Below, piece after piece: positions 1-8,966 of a DNA stretch of 64,000 bases. The translations under genes and the position numbers were made by a program. The notes beneath the pieces are model-generated. The model saw only the letters and a program-made list of their open reading frames with translations. It did no database searches and was not told the origin of the DNA. The stretch is from Fusobacterium varium (GTDB lineage: Bacteria > Fusobacteriota > Fusobacteriia > Fusobacteriales > Fusobacteriaceae): assembly GCA_900637705.1 (NCBI GenBank), contig LR134390.1, positions 2,046,001-2,110,000 on the forward strand. The letters run 5' to 3'. Position 1 is the first letter of the stretch, and each line of letters begins with the position of its first letter.

Positions 1-1267
1 TTACAGATGCATCTGTAGATCCTGCTCCCATATCTATTATTGCGAGAGGTTTATTAGTCCCTGGAGTAGTAAGAGCTCCTATTATTGCCATTTCAGCTTC
101 CACTCCTCCAACTACTACACTTTTTCCTAATTTTTCCTGAAGATCTAAAGCTATTCTTTCCATTTGAAGTCTGTCAGCCTTTACCATTGCAGCTAATCCT
201 ATGGCATTTTCCATTGAAAATTCCTCTGCTATTCCCCCTTTTACTTTCTTGGGAACAAAAGTATTTACTGCCAGCAAGTCTTGTATTTTAATATCTTTGG
301 GATCCTGATCTGTCAGTTGTGCCATAACTATTCTTACTTTTTCAAGCATTCCACCTGCATTTGTTCCAGTTTCTCCCCAGATGTCATTTATAGGAAAACA
401 AGCTTCCAGAGCTTCCATTATAGGTTCTGCACCTTTATCTACTTCTATTTCTCTATTTTTTGACATTCCAGCTATATGTATTTTTCCTGCTGGAATTACT
501 CTTGATTTTACATCTCCTTTAGGAGTTTTTATTACTACAGCTGATCTATTTCCTATCAGAGCTCTTGAAATAGGTACTATCATTTTAGTTTCTTCAGAAT
601 TGAGTTTAAATAATGTTGCTATTCCATAAGGATTTGAAAGCATTGAAATAACTTTACCCTTTTCAGCAACTTCTAGAGCTGTCAGCATATTTACAGGTAT
701 TTTTTCAAAATACAGTACTTCATCTACTATTGGAATTTTTTTATTCAGTCTGTTATTTATGAGAACTGCATCATCTTTCTGAACTACTGCTCCTCTTATA
801 TTTACACCTTTCGCTGTCATTTCATTTATCTTTGCTGCAGCATCCTGAAAATCTATCTCTTTTGATATAAGAGCTATTACATCTTCACCTGCTAGTCTTT
901 CATCTATATTTTCTATCAGAATAGATGTTCCAACTCCTATTCCTGCCCCTCCTGGAGTAGTAGGATTATGACCTATCATAGTAGATTCAGTTATTATAGT
1001 TTCTGTTATTGTTTCCATTGCAACATCTCCTATAACAGGAGCAGCTTCGTTTATTCTTACCAAGGATAATTCAGAGATATCTCTGCCAGCACTTTGAAAA
1101 GCTTTTTGTAAAGATGAAAATACACCTTTTACATTTTCCTTTGTACCTTTTATTCCAGTAGTTTTTGTTATACCACTGCTTAAAACCTTGATATCTTTTC
1201 CATTGACCTCAGCAAGAGTACTTTCAGTTGTTGCATTTCCTATATCTATTCCTACAATAAGCTTCAT
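1..1267 (-). CDS. pduG: Diol dehydratase reactivase large subunit (partial, 3' end outside window)
   Basis: The first 422 codons are present and the gene continues past the left edge; the family is about 610 residues. The protein begins MKLIVGIDIGNATTES, the actin-like ATPase fold start of DdrA/PduG. A conserved GAGIGVGTSILIEN stretch follows near residues 108-121 and DMGAGSTDASV lies at the cut. In the family it exchanges damaged cobalamin out of inactivated B12-dependent diol dehydratase using ATP, together with a small partner subunit expected further left. The start is fixed by GGAGGAAAA just upstream of ATG. It lies 22 nt after pduE on the same strand and must be co-transcribed with pduBCDE. 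Confidence 0.93.
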   Translation of the reverse strand, partial: MKLIVGIDIGNATTESTLAEVNGKDIKVLSSGITKTTGIKGTKENVKGVFSSLQKAFQSAGRDISELSLVRINEAAPVIGDVAMETITETIITESTMIGHNPTTPGGAGIGVGTSILIENIDERLAGEDVIALISKEIDFQDAAAKINEMTAKGVNIRGAVVQKDDAVLINNRLNKKIPIVDEVLYFEKIPVNMLTALEVAEKGKVISMLSNPYGIATLFKLNSEETKMIVPISRALIGNRSAVVIKTPKGDVKSRVIPAGKIHIAGMSKNREIEVDKGAEPIMEALEACFPINDIWGETGTNAGGMLEKVRIVMAQLTDQDPKDIKIQDLLAVNTFVPKKVKGGIAEEFSMENAIGLAAMVKADRLQMERIALDLQEKLGKSVVVGGVEAEMAIIGALTTPGTNKPLAIIDMGAGSTDASV

Positions 1268-1289
1268 TTTTCCTCCTAATAGGGAAAGA

Positions 1290-1802
1290 TTAATCTTTTC
1301 TCAATCTGTCTCTTTTTTCGTATAATTCTGCTGCTTCTCTAATGAATTGTGCATTTACAACAGCTTTATATTTAGTTTCCAACTCTTCAGCTATTGCTAT
1401 TAATTCAGCTTTTGTTGATCTGTATGGTCTAAGACTGTTATATATCTCAAGTATTCTTGTATCTGGCACTGCTATAAGTTCTGATGCCCTTCTCAAATTT
1501 CTTGCAAATGAGTTTCTATTTACACTTTCAGCTACTTGAGCCTGCATTTCAAGAGTTTCTGGAGCTATTCTACAGTCAGCTGCTCCTACTTTTCCACTCA
1601 TGACATTCTCTATAGTAAACTCATCTAATCTTTTTCCAGTTGCTGATTTTACTGTATCAGCTTTCTTTTTGCTCAATGGATAGTCAGTACTTGTTGTCTT
1701 TCCATAGTTTGATGCAGTTGCTGTATTTGAATTGCTGCTTTCTCCTTTTGCCATTGAAAGCATAACTTCTCTTATCATTTTTTCAAGTAATTGTTGATCC
1801 AA
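1290..1802 (-). CDS. pduE: Propanediol/glycerol dehydratase small subunit
   Basis: 170 residues, the usual length for PduE/DhaE. The subunit completes the (alpha-beta-gamma)2 B12-dependent dehydratase that turns 1,2-propanediol into propionaldehyde, or glycerol into 3-hydroxypropionaldehyde. The body carries the family stretch DYPLSKKKADTVKSATGKRL and the C-terminal RPYRSTKAEL region. The start is a TTG preceded at normal distance by GGTGGTGA; no ATG competes. The N-terminus (LLEKMIREVM) is a short amphipathic helix resembling those of PduD and the PduB leader here, which in Salmonella act as microcompartment-targeting peptides. It sits 22 nt downstream of pduD. Confidence 0.93.
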   Translation of the reverse strand: MDQQLLEKMIREVMLSMAKGESSNSNTATASNYGKTTSTDYPLSKKKADTVKSATGKRLDEFTIENVMSGKVGAADCRIAPETLEMQAQVAESVNRNSFARNLRRASELIAVPDTRILEIYNSLRPYRSTKAELIAIAEELETKYKAVVNAQFIREAAELYEKRDRLRKD

Positions 1803-1824
1803 ATTAATTCACCACCTTTAATTT

Positions 1825-2487
1825 TTATTTGAAAATAACTTTTAACTCCACAGGTTTAGCATCTTTAACTACATGTTCTGTTTCTTTTATATGTAGTAAT
1901 GCTGCAATAGCTTGATATTTAGGTCTTGCCATCTGATCGTTCATTTGAGGAACTGGCTTTGGTGATTCTCCTTTTGCATATTTAGCAGCATTTTTTCCTA
2001 TCATTCTATAGTGTTCTCTTTCCAATAAAGGAGCTTGTGGGAATAATTCAAGATTTGTTAAAGGAAAAAGATCTTTTTGATGTATAACTGTTGTTCCTTT
2101 AGATTGAATTCCTATACCTATTCCTGATCCACTAAGTTTTGCTCCATCATTAGCAAGTATAGAAACATCTGAAGTTCTTAATACTCTAATAACTCTAGGA
2201 GTAAGTCCTTCTTCTTCTATTCCTGCCATTAATTCTTTTAGTACATCTTCATGAGGAATATGAGTTATTGTTTCAGTCTGAAATTTTCCAAAGGCTGGTG
2301 CCAAAGCTATTATAACTTCATCACTTTTAACTCCTTTTTTAGCTTCCCCTGTTTCTATAAGCTCAAGATTCCCTGCTCTGTTTACTTCAACAGCTGGTTT
2401 TGATTTTGGAGTTTCTACTGCTTCTCCTGCATATCTTTTTATAACTTCTTCAATAATACCTCTGATTTCATTTTCATTCAGTTGCAT
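1825..2487 (-). CDS. pduD: Propanediol/glycerol dehydratase medium subunit
   Basis: 220 residues, matching PduD/DhaC length. The protein helps form the lower part of the adenosylcobalamin pocket in the dehydratase. Recognisable blocks are [18 protein letters not shown], a conserved [18 protein letters not shown] stretch and NLELFPQAP. The N-terminal 20 residues ([16 protein letters not shown]) form an amphipathic helix of the type that targets PduD into microcompartments in Salmonella; that role is inferred here. It lies 15 nt after pduC and 22 nt before pduE, with an SD AGGTAAGAG before ATG. Confidence 0.94.
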   Translation of the reverse strand: MQLNENEIRGIIEEVIKRYAGEAVETPKSKPAVEVNRAGNLELIETGEAKKGVKSDEVIIALAPAFGKFQTETITHIPHEDVLKELMAGIEEEGLTPRVIRVLRTSDVSILANDGAKLSGSGIGIGIQSKGTTVIHQKDLFPLTNLELFPQAPLLEREHYRMIGKNAAKYAKGESPKPVPQMNDQMARPKYQAIAALLHIKETEHVVKDAKPVELKVIFK

Positions 2488-2502
2488 CTCTTACCTCCTA
2501 CT

Positions 2503-4167
2503 CTATTTGATTTTTGATGCATCTACTGCATTTCCAATATTTGAAAGTTCAGTCCATCTTTCAGGAGAGATTTGATATCCTGTTCCTGGTCCACTATAAT
2601 CATTTTTATCATTTACAGCACTGATTACATTAAAATCTTTATCTAAAATTGCTGATGTATGTAAGTGGTCACCTGCAACTCTCAATTTCATAAGTTTCAA
2701 CAAATCAGAAGCAACATCATCAAATCCTTTTGATTTAAGAGCTTTTACTACATCTATACCAGTAATTCCTCTTTCCATCATTTCACTTGCTGCTTTGATG
2801 TCTGCAACCATATCTCTTTCAGGCATATCTTTACTTCCATGAGCATAAGTAGCTGCTTCTACTTCTTCATCTGTAATTTCTGGAAGTCCTAAAGCTTCAA
2901 ATACTGCCTGAATAGCTTTTGCTGCTTTGTTTCTAACTTTAATTACATCTTCTTCTCTTACAGGTTTCAATCCTGCATCTATTCTTAAATCTCTCTGGAT
3001 TATATTCCAGTCATCATAGTCCTCTGCATCCCAGTTTGATCCTGCAAACATATTGTCATAGTTAGGAGTTGAACTGTATCCTGAACAGATAAAGTCAGTT
3101 CCTGGTATCATCTGCATCAATGATCTTGCTACTCTTCTCAAATCAGAGTGAGTGAAAGTTTGGTCGTTACTTGAAGCACATTCAAGGTCAAGCATCATAG
3201 CAACCAAATTTTCTGCTAAGATTTCTCTTACTCCACCTGGTACTGCTCCTGGAACTCCAACACAACTTACTGATCCATTTTGTATTCCCTGCACTCCTGC
3301 TCCCTTAGTTATAAACAAGCAACGAGCTTCAAGATAAAGCATTGAACACCCTTCTGCATATCCCATAAGAACTTCTGATCCACTTCCTGATGTATATCTC
3401 ATTTTCAATCCTCTTGATGCATAAGCTGATGCTAGGAAAGTTTTTGACCAAGGAGTATCATCTCCATCTATAAATACAGGTTCTGTTCCATATACTGATA
3501 CAGTTTCTGCATAAGCTGTAAGTCCTCTCATTCCTAGTAAAAGCTCAGTAGCTTCTTCTACAGAACATTGAGTAAGTATTCCTGGTCTTCCTACTTGTGA
3601 ACCAACTAGTAGAGATATTGCATTAAAAGGTGCATATCTTGCTACTGCTACTGTTGTTTCCTCTTCTGAGAATCCTCTAAGTGATCCCTCAGCTGCATCT
3701 GCTGCTATCTGTACAGGATTATCTTTTATATTTGTAACATGACATTGGTTTGATGGAGTTTTTCTTGCTCTCATCTTATTAACAGCCATCATCATTTCTA
3801 ATACTGTCATTTTTCCCATTATTTCAGCAACTTTTGCTGGAGTAAGAGAAAGAGTTATTTTTAATATTTCATCTCTTGATACATTTATATCAACTAATTT
3901 TCTTGCAATCTCTGTTGAGTCCATTGCCATTACTTTTTCAGCATTCTCAACTCTAATTCCATAATCTGCAATAAAATAGTCTAAAAGGTCAAAATCTTCT
4001 CTTTTTTTCCCATCAAGTTCAACTATTTTTCCATTTTCTACTTTTACACTTGGTTTTGGATCCAAAGGAGAGTTCATAGCTATTAACCCTACTTCTGGCC
4101 ATTCTTTTACATATCCATCTTTATTTACAGGTCTTGCTCCTAATATTTCAAAACGCTTTGATCTCAT
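2503..4167 (-). CDS. pduC: Propanediol/glycerol dehydratase large (catalytic) subunit
   Basis: 554 residues, exactly the family size. This alpha subunit is the TIM-barrel catalytic chain of coenzyme-B12-dependent diol dehydratase. Clear landmarks are MRSKRFEILGARPVNKDGYV at the start, TPSNQCHVTN, YASRGLKMRYTSGSGSEVLMG, and CASSNDQTFTHSDLRR. The sequence alone does not settle glycerol versus 1,2-propanediol preference, but the shell protein just upstream points to encapsulated propanediol use. It lies 61 nt downstream of pduB and its start is supported by TAGGAGGT before ATG. Confidence 0.96.
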   Translation of the reverse strand: MRSKRFEILGARPVNKDGYVKEWPEVGLIAMNSPLDPKPSVKVENGKIVELDGKKREDFDLLDYFIADYGIRVENAEKVMAMDSTEIARKLVDINVSRDEILKITLSLTPAKVAEIMGKMTVLEMMMAVNKMRARKTPSNQCHVTNIKDNPVQIAADAAEGSLRGFSEEETTVAVARYAPFNAISLLVGSQVGRPGILTQCSVEEATELLLGMRGLTAYAETVSVYGTEPVFIDGDDTPWSKTFLASAYASRGLKMRYTSGSGSEVLMGYAEGCSMLYLEARCLFITKGAGVQGIQNGSVSCVGVPGAVPGGVREILAENLVAMMLDLECASSNDQTFTHSDLRRVARSLMQMIPGTDFICSGYSSTPNYDNMFAGSNWDAEDYDDWNIIQRDLRIDAGLKPVREEDVIKVRNKAAKAIQAVFEALGLPEITDEEVEAATYAHGSKDMPERDMVADIKAASEMMERGITGIDVVKALKSKGFDDVASDLLKLMKLRVAGDHLHTSAILDKDFNVISAVNDKNDYSGPGTGYQISPERWTELSNIGNAVDASKIK

Positions 4168-4228
4168 TCTAACCTCCTATTTTTCTAACTCCATCAATTT
4201 AATTATGTACTTATTCATGTACTATTTT

Positions 4229-4912
4229 CTAAATATATGGAGTTGCTGCTGAAGGAGCAGGTCCTCCCAAAGCTTCAAGAAGTTTTACACCAACTTCTTT
4301 TGCTGCTAGTATAGCTTGTCTTACAGCTCCAGAATCTCCACAAATAGTTAATATAACTTCATTTGAAAAACTAGTTCCCTTTGCTGGTGAAGAATATGAT
4401 AATACTTCAACATTTGCAGCTTTTAGAGCTGTATCTGCTGTTACCACTCCAATTGCTGCTGGAGCTCCAACTATTATTCCGAATGATTTTCCTAAAGGTG
4501 CTCCAAAAGCTTTATTACAAGCATGTGAAGCTCTTGCTGTATATTGAAGTTCTATATGTCCAGCATCATTTCCATATACATCTCCGAATTTTTCAGTTAC
4601 AGCAGTTATTGCCACTTCCACTGCTCTTTTAGCATCTGATACATCTTCTGCCCCAAAAAGTATTAATGATCCATGTCCAGCTCCACCTTTTGTATCTCTA
4701 GGAAGTTCTATTGATATAACTTCTGTATTTGTGGCTTTTACTGCCTCATCAGCTGCCATTATAAAAGGTCCAGCTCCAGTTCTTGCTCCTATTATTCCAA
4801 TAGAACGATATTTTTTATCTATCCCCATTGCTTCATGAAGAGCAGGATCAACATTGGCTATCACTAATCCAATCCCATCACCATGTGTAGTAATTCCTAC
4901 AAATTCTGTCAA
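4229..4912 (-). CDS. pduB: Microcompartment shell protein PduB (short PduB' form, TTG start)
   Basis: 227 residues forming two tandem BMC domains of a trimeric shell protein. Motifs include LGLVIANVD-like LVIANVDPAL, YRSIGIIGARTGAGPFIMAA and the mirrored AYSSP-like SYSSPAKGTSFSNE, ending in PYI as in Salmonella PduB. The frame opens at a TTG overlapping the stop of the upstream leader ORF (TTGA). No ATG and no good SD lie in this frame, so expression may rely on translational coupling or on a frame change at the A5 run upstream. Codons just before the TTG read K-E-C-R, which align with the E-K-S-C-S preceding LTEFVG in Salmonella PduB, so the two frames were once, or still are, one protein. 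Confidence 0.9.
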   Translation of the reverse strand: MTEFVGITTHGDGIGLVIANVDPALHEAMGIDKKYRSIGIIGARTGAGPFIMAADEAVKATNTEVISIELPRDTKGGAGHGSLILFGAEDVSDAKRAVEVAITAVTEKFGDVYGNDAGHIELQYTARASHACNKAFGAPLGKSFGIIVGAPAAIGVVTADTALKAANVEVLSYSSPAKGTSFSNEVILTICGDSGAVRQAILAAKEVGVKLLEALGGPAPSAATPYI

Positions 4913-5013
4913 ACGGCATTCTTTTTACTTGGAACACACTCTGAACCATTATTCTTTTCTTTCAGTTTTTCCATTACTTCTGCCATCATTTTTTCTACTA
5001 GATTTTCTTGCAT
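4909..5013 (-). CDS. PduB N-terminal leader segment, separate frame
   Basis: 34 codons starting at ATG with a strong SD (AAGGGGG, 7 nt upstream). The peptide starts MQENLVEKMMAEVMEKLKEK and matches the N-terminal extension of full-length PduB, which in Salmonella links the shell to the enzyme core. The frame ends at TGA overlapping the TTG of the shell domain. One additional A in the AGTAAAAAG run at 4922-4926 would fuse both parts into a protein of about 266 residues, close to Salmonella PduB (270). It could be an assembly error, a real mutation, or a frameshift site that gives two PduB forms. Confidence 0.75.
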   Translation of the reverse strand: MQENLVEKMMAEVMEKLKEKNNGSECVPSKKNAV

Positions 5014-5072
5014 TAATTTACCCCCTTATTTATTTTTATGTATTTAAAGGTTTTATCTTACATATCATTTTG

Positions 5073-5105
5073 ATTATAAAAAGATAAAATGTCACAAAAA
5101 TGTCA
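5073..5105 (-). promoter_or_regulatory. Response-regulator box and promoter before pduB
   Basis: On the plus strand TGTCA occurs at 5090-5094 and again at 5101-5105, an 11-nt period as in Pho-box-type OmpR-family sites. Reading on the minus strand, 11 nt after the second TGACA comes TATAAT (5078-5073). The same arrangement occurs before pduQ. The -35 position is occupied by the repeat rather than by a consensus hexamer, typical of an activator-dependent promoter. Confidence 0.7.
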
Positions 5106-5126
5106 TATTTAATTTTTTTTGATACA

Positions 5127-6233
5127 TTAAAAAACTTTTTTTAAAAGATTTTCCAGATCTGTAGAATCTACTTTTTTCATATTTCCACTTGTACACATAT
5201 CTTTTAGAGCTGTTTCTGCCATTTCTGGAATAAGTTTCATATATTCTTTTTCGTCTACTCCCATTTCTCTTACACACCCAGGCAATCCTAGAGCTTTATT
5301 AAGAACCTCTACTGCTACAGCAAGGCTCTCTGCTCCTTCTGCGGCACTGCTGCATGGAAATTCCATCTCTTTGGAAATTTCATAATATCTTTTAGCTGTT
5401 TCAGAATCAGAAGAATTAAATCTTATTATGTATGGAAGTATAGTTCCATTTGATCTTCCATGAGATTTATGAAATTTTCCTCCAATTGCATGTGCTAAAC
5501 TATGATTTATTCCAAGACCTGATTTTTCAAAAGCAAACCCTGCTATACATGAAGCTTTTCCCATTTCTATTCTTGCCTCTTTATCCTCTATGTTTTTGTA
5601 CATTTTTAAAATATTTTTAAATATTCCTCTTATAGCTGCCATAGCATATATTTGAGTATATAGATTTGCATTTTTACAAGTGTAAGATTCTATTGCATGA
5701 GTAAGAGCATCTATTCCTCCATCTGCAACTACTACTTTAGGCAGTGTTTTTGTAAATTCTGGGTCAAGGACTGCTATTTTAGGTACCATTTCATCATCTT
5801 TAATAGGTATTTTTACATCATTTTCCCTGTCTGTTATGACTGCATAAGAAGTTACCTCTGATCCAGTTCCACATGTTGTAGGTATAGCTAAGACTGGTAT
5901 TTCTATTCCAGTATTTTTCATGAAATATGATACTGCCTTTGCTGAATCCAGTGTAGAACCTCCCCCTAATGCTATTAGCATTTCAGGAGAAAAATCAATC
6001 ACTATATCCAATGCTTTTTTTATGGATTCTAATGATGGATCTACCTCTACCCCGTCAAATATTTTATATTTAATGTCCATACTTTTTAAAATATTTTCTA
6101 TTTTTTCAGCTAATCCAACTTTTCTCATCATTGAATCTGTTATAAAAATAATCTTTCTGAACTGTAAATTTTTTAAAACTTCTTCAACCCCTATTCCAGT
6201 AAATATTTCAGTGGTTGCCTGAAAAATTTCCAT
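5127..6233 (-). CDS. pduQ: Iron-containing alcohol dehydrogenase, 1-propanol dehydrogenase type
   Basis: 368 residues, type III iron-dependent alcohol dehydrogenase. The NAD-binding GGGSTLDSAKA block is at about residue 90, PTTCGTGSEVT follows, and iron ligands are expected in DALTHAIESY and GINHSLAHAIGGKFHKSHG. Length and sequence fit PduQ, which reduces propionaldehyde to 1-propanol and regenerates NAD+ for the propionate branch. The start has TCAGGAGGT upstream. It is the first gene of the pdu cluster, with its own regulator box, and pduB 113 nt downstream has a second one. DhaT-like 1,3-propanediol dehydrogenase activity cannot be excluded. Confidence 0.87.
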   Translation of the reverse strand: MEIFQATTEIFTGIGVEEVLKNLQFRKIIFITDSMMRKVGLAEKIENILKSMDIKYKIFDGVEVDPSLESIKKALDIVIDFSPEMLIALGGGSTLDSAKAVSYFMKNTGIEIPVLAIPTTCGTGSEVTSYAVITDRENDVKIPIKDDEMVPKIAVLDPEFTKTLPKVVVADGGIDALTHAIESYTCKNANLYTQIYAMAAIRGIFKNILKMYKNIEDKEARIEMGKASCIAGFAFEKSGLGINHSLAHAIGGKFHKSHGRSNGTILPYIIRFNSSDSETAKRYYEISKEMEFPCSSAAEGAESLAVAVEVLNKALGLPGCVREMGVDEKEYMKLIPEMAETALKDMCTSGNMKKVDSTDLENLLKKVF

Positions 6234-6285
6234 AATTTTACCTCCTGATTTTAAAAAAAATGGTTGATATATTTAGAATATTAAT

Positions 6286-6318
6286 ATATTATTAAATTAA
6301 ATTGTCATAATAATGTCA
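6286..6318 (-). promoter_or_regulatory. Response-regulator box and promoter before pduQ
   Basis: TGTCA at 6303-6307 and 6314-6318 (plus strand), again with an 11-nt period. On the minus strand TAATAT (6291-6286) follows the second TGACA after exactly 11 nt, the same geometry as upstream of pduB. An A-tract flanks the distal side in both copies. It lies in the gap between pduQ and the divergent kinase gene, so it could also influence the kinase. Confidence 0.7.
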
Positions 6319-6385
6319 TTTCATTTTTTTTCAATACAAATAATCTTAAATCATATCTTTTAAAAATAAATATCAGGAGATAACA

Positions 6386-8302
6386 ATGAGAATTCATAAA
6401 AAAATAGCAGTTTCAAACACTATTACTTTTGTTATATTTTTAATGATATTATTCTTTCTTCTAAAAGAATATATCGATATTTCAAATATAAAAAATACTT
6501 CTATACTAAAAATAATAATATCTATTTTCATATTTTTTTTACTCTCAAATTTTATAAGCAAATTTACGCTTTTAAACATCTACAAAACTTTAGAAAAATT
6601 TGATAAAACCATAACAATGGTTAATGAAAAATTTATAGTTGATTTAAAAAATGAGTTTATGAATATGGAAGATTGTTTTTATAAAGTATTTTCATCAGTT
6701 AAAACTGATATTATGGATATACTAGTAAAAGAAGGAGAGATTAAAAGAGAAAAGGAGAAAGCTGAAACTCTCAGTGAAGAATTGAGATTATTAAATAAAA
6801 ATCTGGAAAGTATTGTGGAAACAAGAACGAAAGAGCTTATAATTTCAAAAGAAATTGCTGAATCAGCAAATAAAGCAAAAAACGAATTTCTGGCTAAAAT
6901 AAGCCATGAAATGCGTACACCTTTAACTCCAATTATCGGTTATTCCCGTCTACTGCTTAAGGAATTTCCTGATTCTCCACTTAAAGAAAAACTAGATATA
7001 ATACATACTTCAGGAGTAAAGCTTTTAAATTTTACTAATGAACTTCTAGATTTTTCCAAAATAGAAGCTGGAAAGATAGATTTAAATTGTGAATCTTTTA
7101 ATGTCAAAGAATTATTTCAAGATATTTATTATGAACACAGTACTCTAGCATCAAGTAAAAATATTAAATTTAAAATAGATTTTTTCCTTGATGAAATAAT
7201 GATTTACTCAGATAAAATGAAAATATATGAAATCGCTAAAAACCTCATTCATAATGCCATCAAATATACTGAAAAAGGGTTTGTTCTTTGTGAAGTAAAT
7301 ATAAAAGATTCTTTTTTATGCTTCAATGTATATGACAGTGGTATTGGAATTTCAAAATCTAATCTAAATTATATTTTTGAAAGTTTTGGACAGATAAATA
7401 AACAATCTTCTGGTGCTGGACTTGGACTCAGTATAACAAAAAAACTTGTAGAAATACTAAATGGGACAATTGAAGTAGAAAGCAGAATATTAGTGGGAAC
7501 AACTTTTAAAGTTAAAATTCCTATTGAAATTTTCCATAGAAAAAATGAAAACTTTTCTGCTATACTTACAAAAATATTAAACTCTAACAATCAAAATATA
7601 AAATCTATAATATTAAAAAGTATTTTAAAATTCCCTATCAGACTTAAAAATTTAAAATCTGCCTACAAAAAACAGGATATTGAAAAAATAAGAGAAATAA
7701 ATCATCTTATCCTTGGAACATATGGGAATCTTAATCTTACTCTTATTTACGATATATCTAAAAATATATCTAATGAACTGAAAAAAGAGCATATTAACTT
7801 TGAAAACATTCTTCTTCAGATTGAAGAACTTGAAAGAATGACTCATACACTGGATTATAGTGAACTTTTTAACACTTATTTAAATTTTAAAAATAAAAAA
7901 ATCAAACTCCTTATTGCAGAAGATGTAGAAGAAAATAGAGATTTCTTAAGAGCTATACTTGAATCTCCTCTAATAGAAGTCATATGCGTAGAAAATGGAC
8001 TTCTTGCATTAAAAGAAATTCATAATCAAAAATTTGATATTGTATTCCTTGATATACAAATGCCTGTTATGGACGGAGTACAAACTATATCACATATAAA
8101 ATCAAAAGCTGAATTAAAAGATATTCCTGTAATAGCACTTACTGCTCAGGCTATAATTGGGGATAAAGAAAAATATCTCCCTTATGGTTTTGATGGTTAT
8201 ATAACAAAACCTATTAATGAATCTGTTTTATTCAGCTATCTTGAATATTTTACATTTAGTGGAAAAAAAGGTGATAATGATGATCAATTTATTAATTATT
8301 GA
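6386..8302 (+). CDS. Hybrid sensor histidine kinase
   Basis: 638 residues. Two membrane helices (about 12-27 and 42-58) enclose only a short loop, so no periplasmic sensor domain exists. A coiled coil (about 115-160) leads to HisKA with the H-box SHEMRTPL (His174). HATPase boxes follow: NLIHNAIKYTEKG, DSGIGIS and GAGLGLSITKKLVE. Between the ATPase and the C-terminal receiver domain lies an Hpt-like helical segment with HLILGTYGNLNL. The receiver has LLIAEDVEENRDF, FLDIQMPVMDG and ALTA...KPI. It overlaps the response regulator gene by 26 nt. With no input domain of its own, it probably takes its signal from the PocR protein encoded two genes on. Confidence 0.92.
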   Translation: MRIHKKIAVSNTITFVIFLMILFFLLKEYIDISNIKNTSILKIIISIFIFFLLSNFISKFTLLNIYKTLEKFDKTITMVNEKFIVDLKNEFMNMEDCFYKVFSSVKTDIMDILVKEGEIKREKEKAETLSEELRLLNKNLESIVETRTKELIISKEIAESANKAKNEFLAKISHEMRTPLTPIIGYSRLLLKEFPDSPLKEKLDIIHTSGVKLLNFTNELLDFSKIEAGKIDLNCESFNVKELFQDIYYEHSTLASSKNIKFKIDFFLDEIMIYSDKMKIYEIAKNLIHNAIKYTEKGFVLCEVNIKDSFLCFNVYDSGIGISKSNLNYIFESFGQINKQSSGAGLGLSITKKLVEILNGTIEVESRILVGTTFKVKIPIEIFHRKNENFSAILTKILNSNNQNIKSIILKSILKFPIRLKNLKSAYKKQDIEKIREINHLILGTYGNLNLTLIYDISKNISNELKKEHINFENILLQIEELERMTHTLDYSELFNTYLNFKNKKIKLLIAEDVEENRDFLRAILESPLIEVICVENGLLALKEIHNQKFDIVFLDIQMPVMDGVQTISHIKSKAELKDIPVIALTAQAIIGDKEKYLPYGFDGYITKPINESVLFSYLEYFTFSGKKGDNDDQFINY

Positions 8303-8951
8303 AGACTCAGAAGAAACAAGAGATTTTCTAAAAGTTATTCTTTCTGAAGAAACTAATATAAATATTTTAGAAGCTTCTTCTGTAGCTAAAGGGTTAAAAA
8401 TAGTAAAAAAAGAGATTCCAAATATTATTCTCTTAGATCTCTCTTTACCTGATGGAAATGGAAGTTCTATATGCAAAGAAATAAGAAGCAACCAAGAATT
8501 CTATGGTTCTCCATTTATTCTTGCACTTACAGCTGATACTTCACAAGAAAGTGTAAATGCAAATCTGGAATTGGGGTGTGATGATTATATAAAAAAACCT
8601 TTTGACCCTAAAGAATTATTAATAAGAATAAGAAAATTTATCGCAAGAATTCCTAAAGACAAAGAGTTTTTACAATATGAAAATATAAAAATGTTTCTGA
8701 AAAATAAAGTCACAATCTATAATAATGAAAATATAGTCCTATCAAAAAATGAATTTGAACTACTTTCATATTTTATCCTAAATAGAGGTCTTCTCTTGAC
8801 TAGAGCCACTATTTTAGATAATGTATGGAATGAAAATTTTGATATTAGTGATAAAGCTGTAGACCAATGTTTAAAAAGATTAAGAAAAAAACTTCCTATT
8901 CTAAATGAAGTTTTAATTTCTAAAAGGGGCTTTGGCTATATACTAAAATAA
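8277..8951 (+). CDS. OmpR/PhoB-family response regulator
   Basis: 224 residues. The receiver domain (1-120) has the acidic pair in IIEDSEETRDF, the phosphorylated Asp in IILLDLSLPDGNG, and the Lys in KKPFDPKEL. The C-terminal winged helix carries LSKNEFELLSYFILNRG and the end motif KRGFGYILK, which defines the OmpR/PhoB class that binds direct repeats. AAAGGTG lies just upstream; ATG at 8277 or the next codon at 8280 is the start. It overlaps the kinase gene, so the two are translationally coupled. The paired TGTCA boxes before pduQ and pduB are its likely targets. Confidence 0.92.
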   Translation: MMINLLIIEDSEETRDFLKVILSEETNINILEASSVAKGLKIVKKEIPNIILLDLSLPDGNGSSICKEIRSNQEFYGSPFILALTADTSQESVNANLELGCDDYIKKPFDPKELLIRIRKFIARIPKDKEFLQYENIKMFLKNKVTIYNNENIVLSKNEFELLSYFILNRGLLLTRATILDNVWNENFDISDKAVDQCLKRLRKKLPILNEVLISKRGFGYILK

Positions 8952-8966
8952 GGAGAATGATATTCA

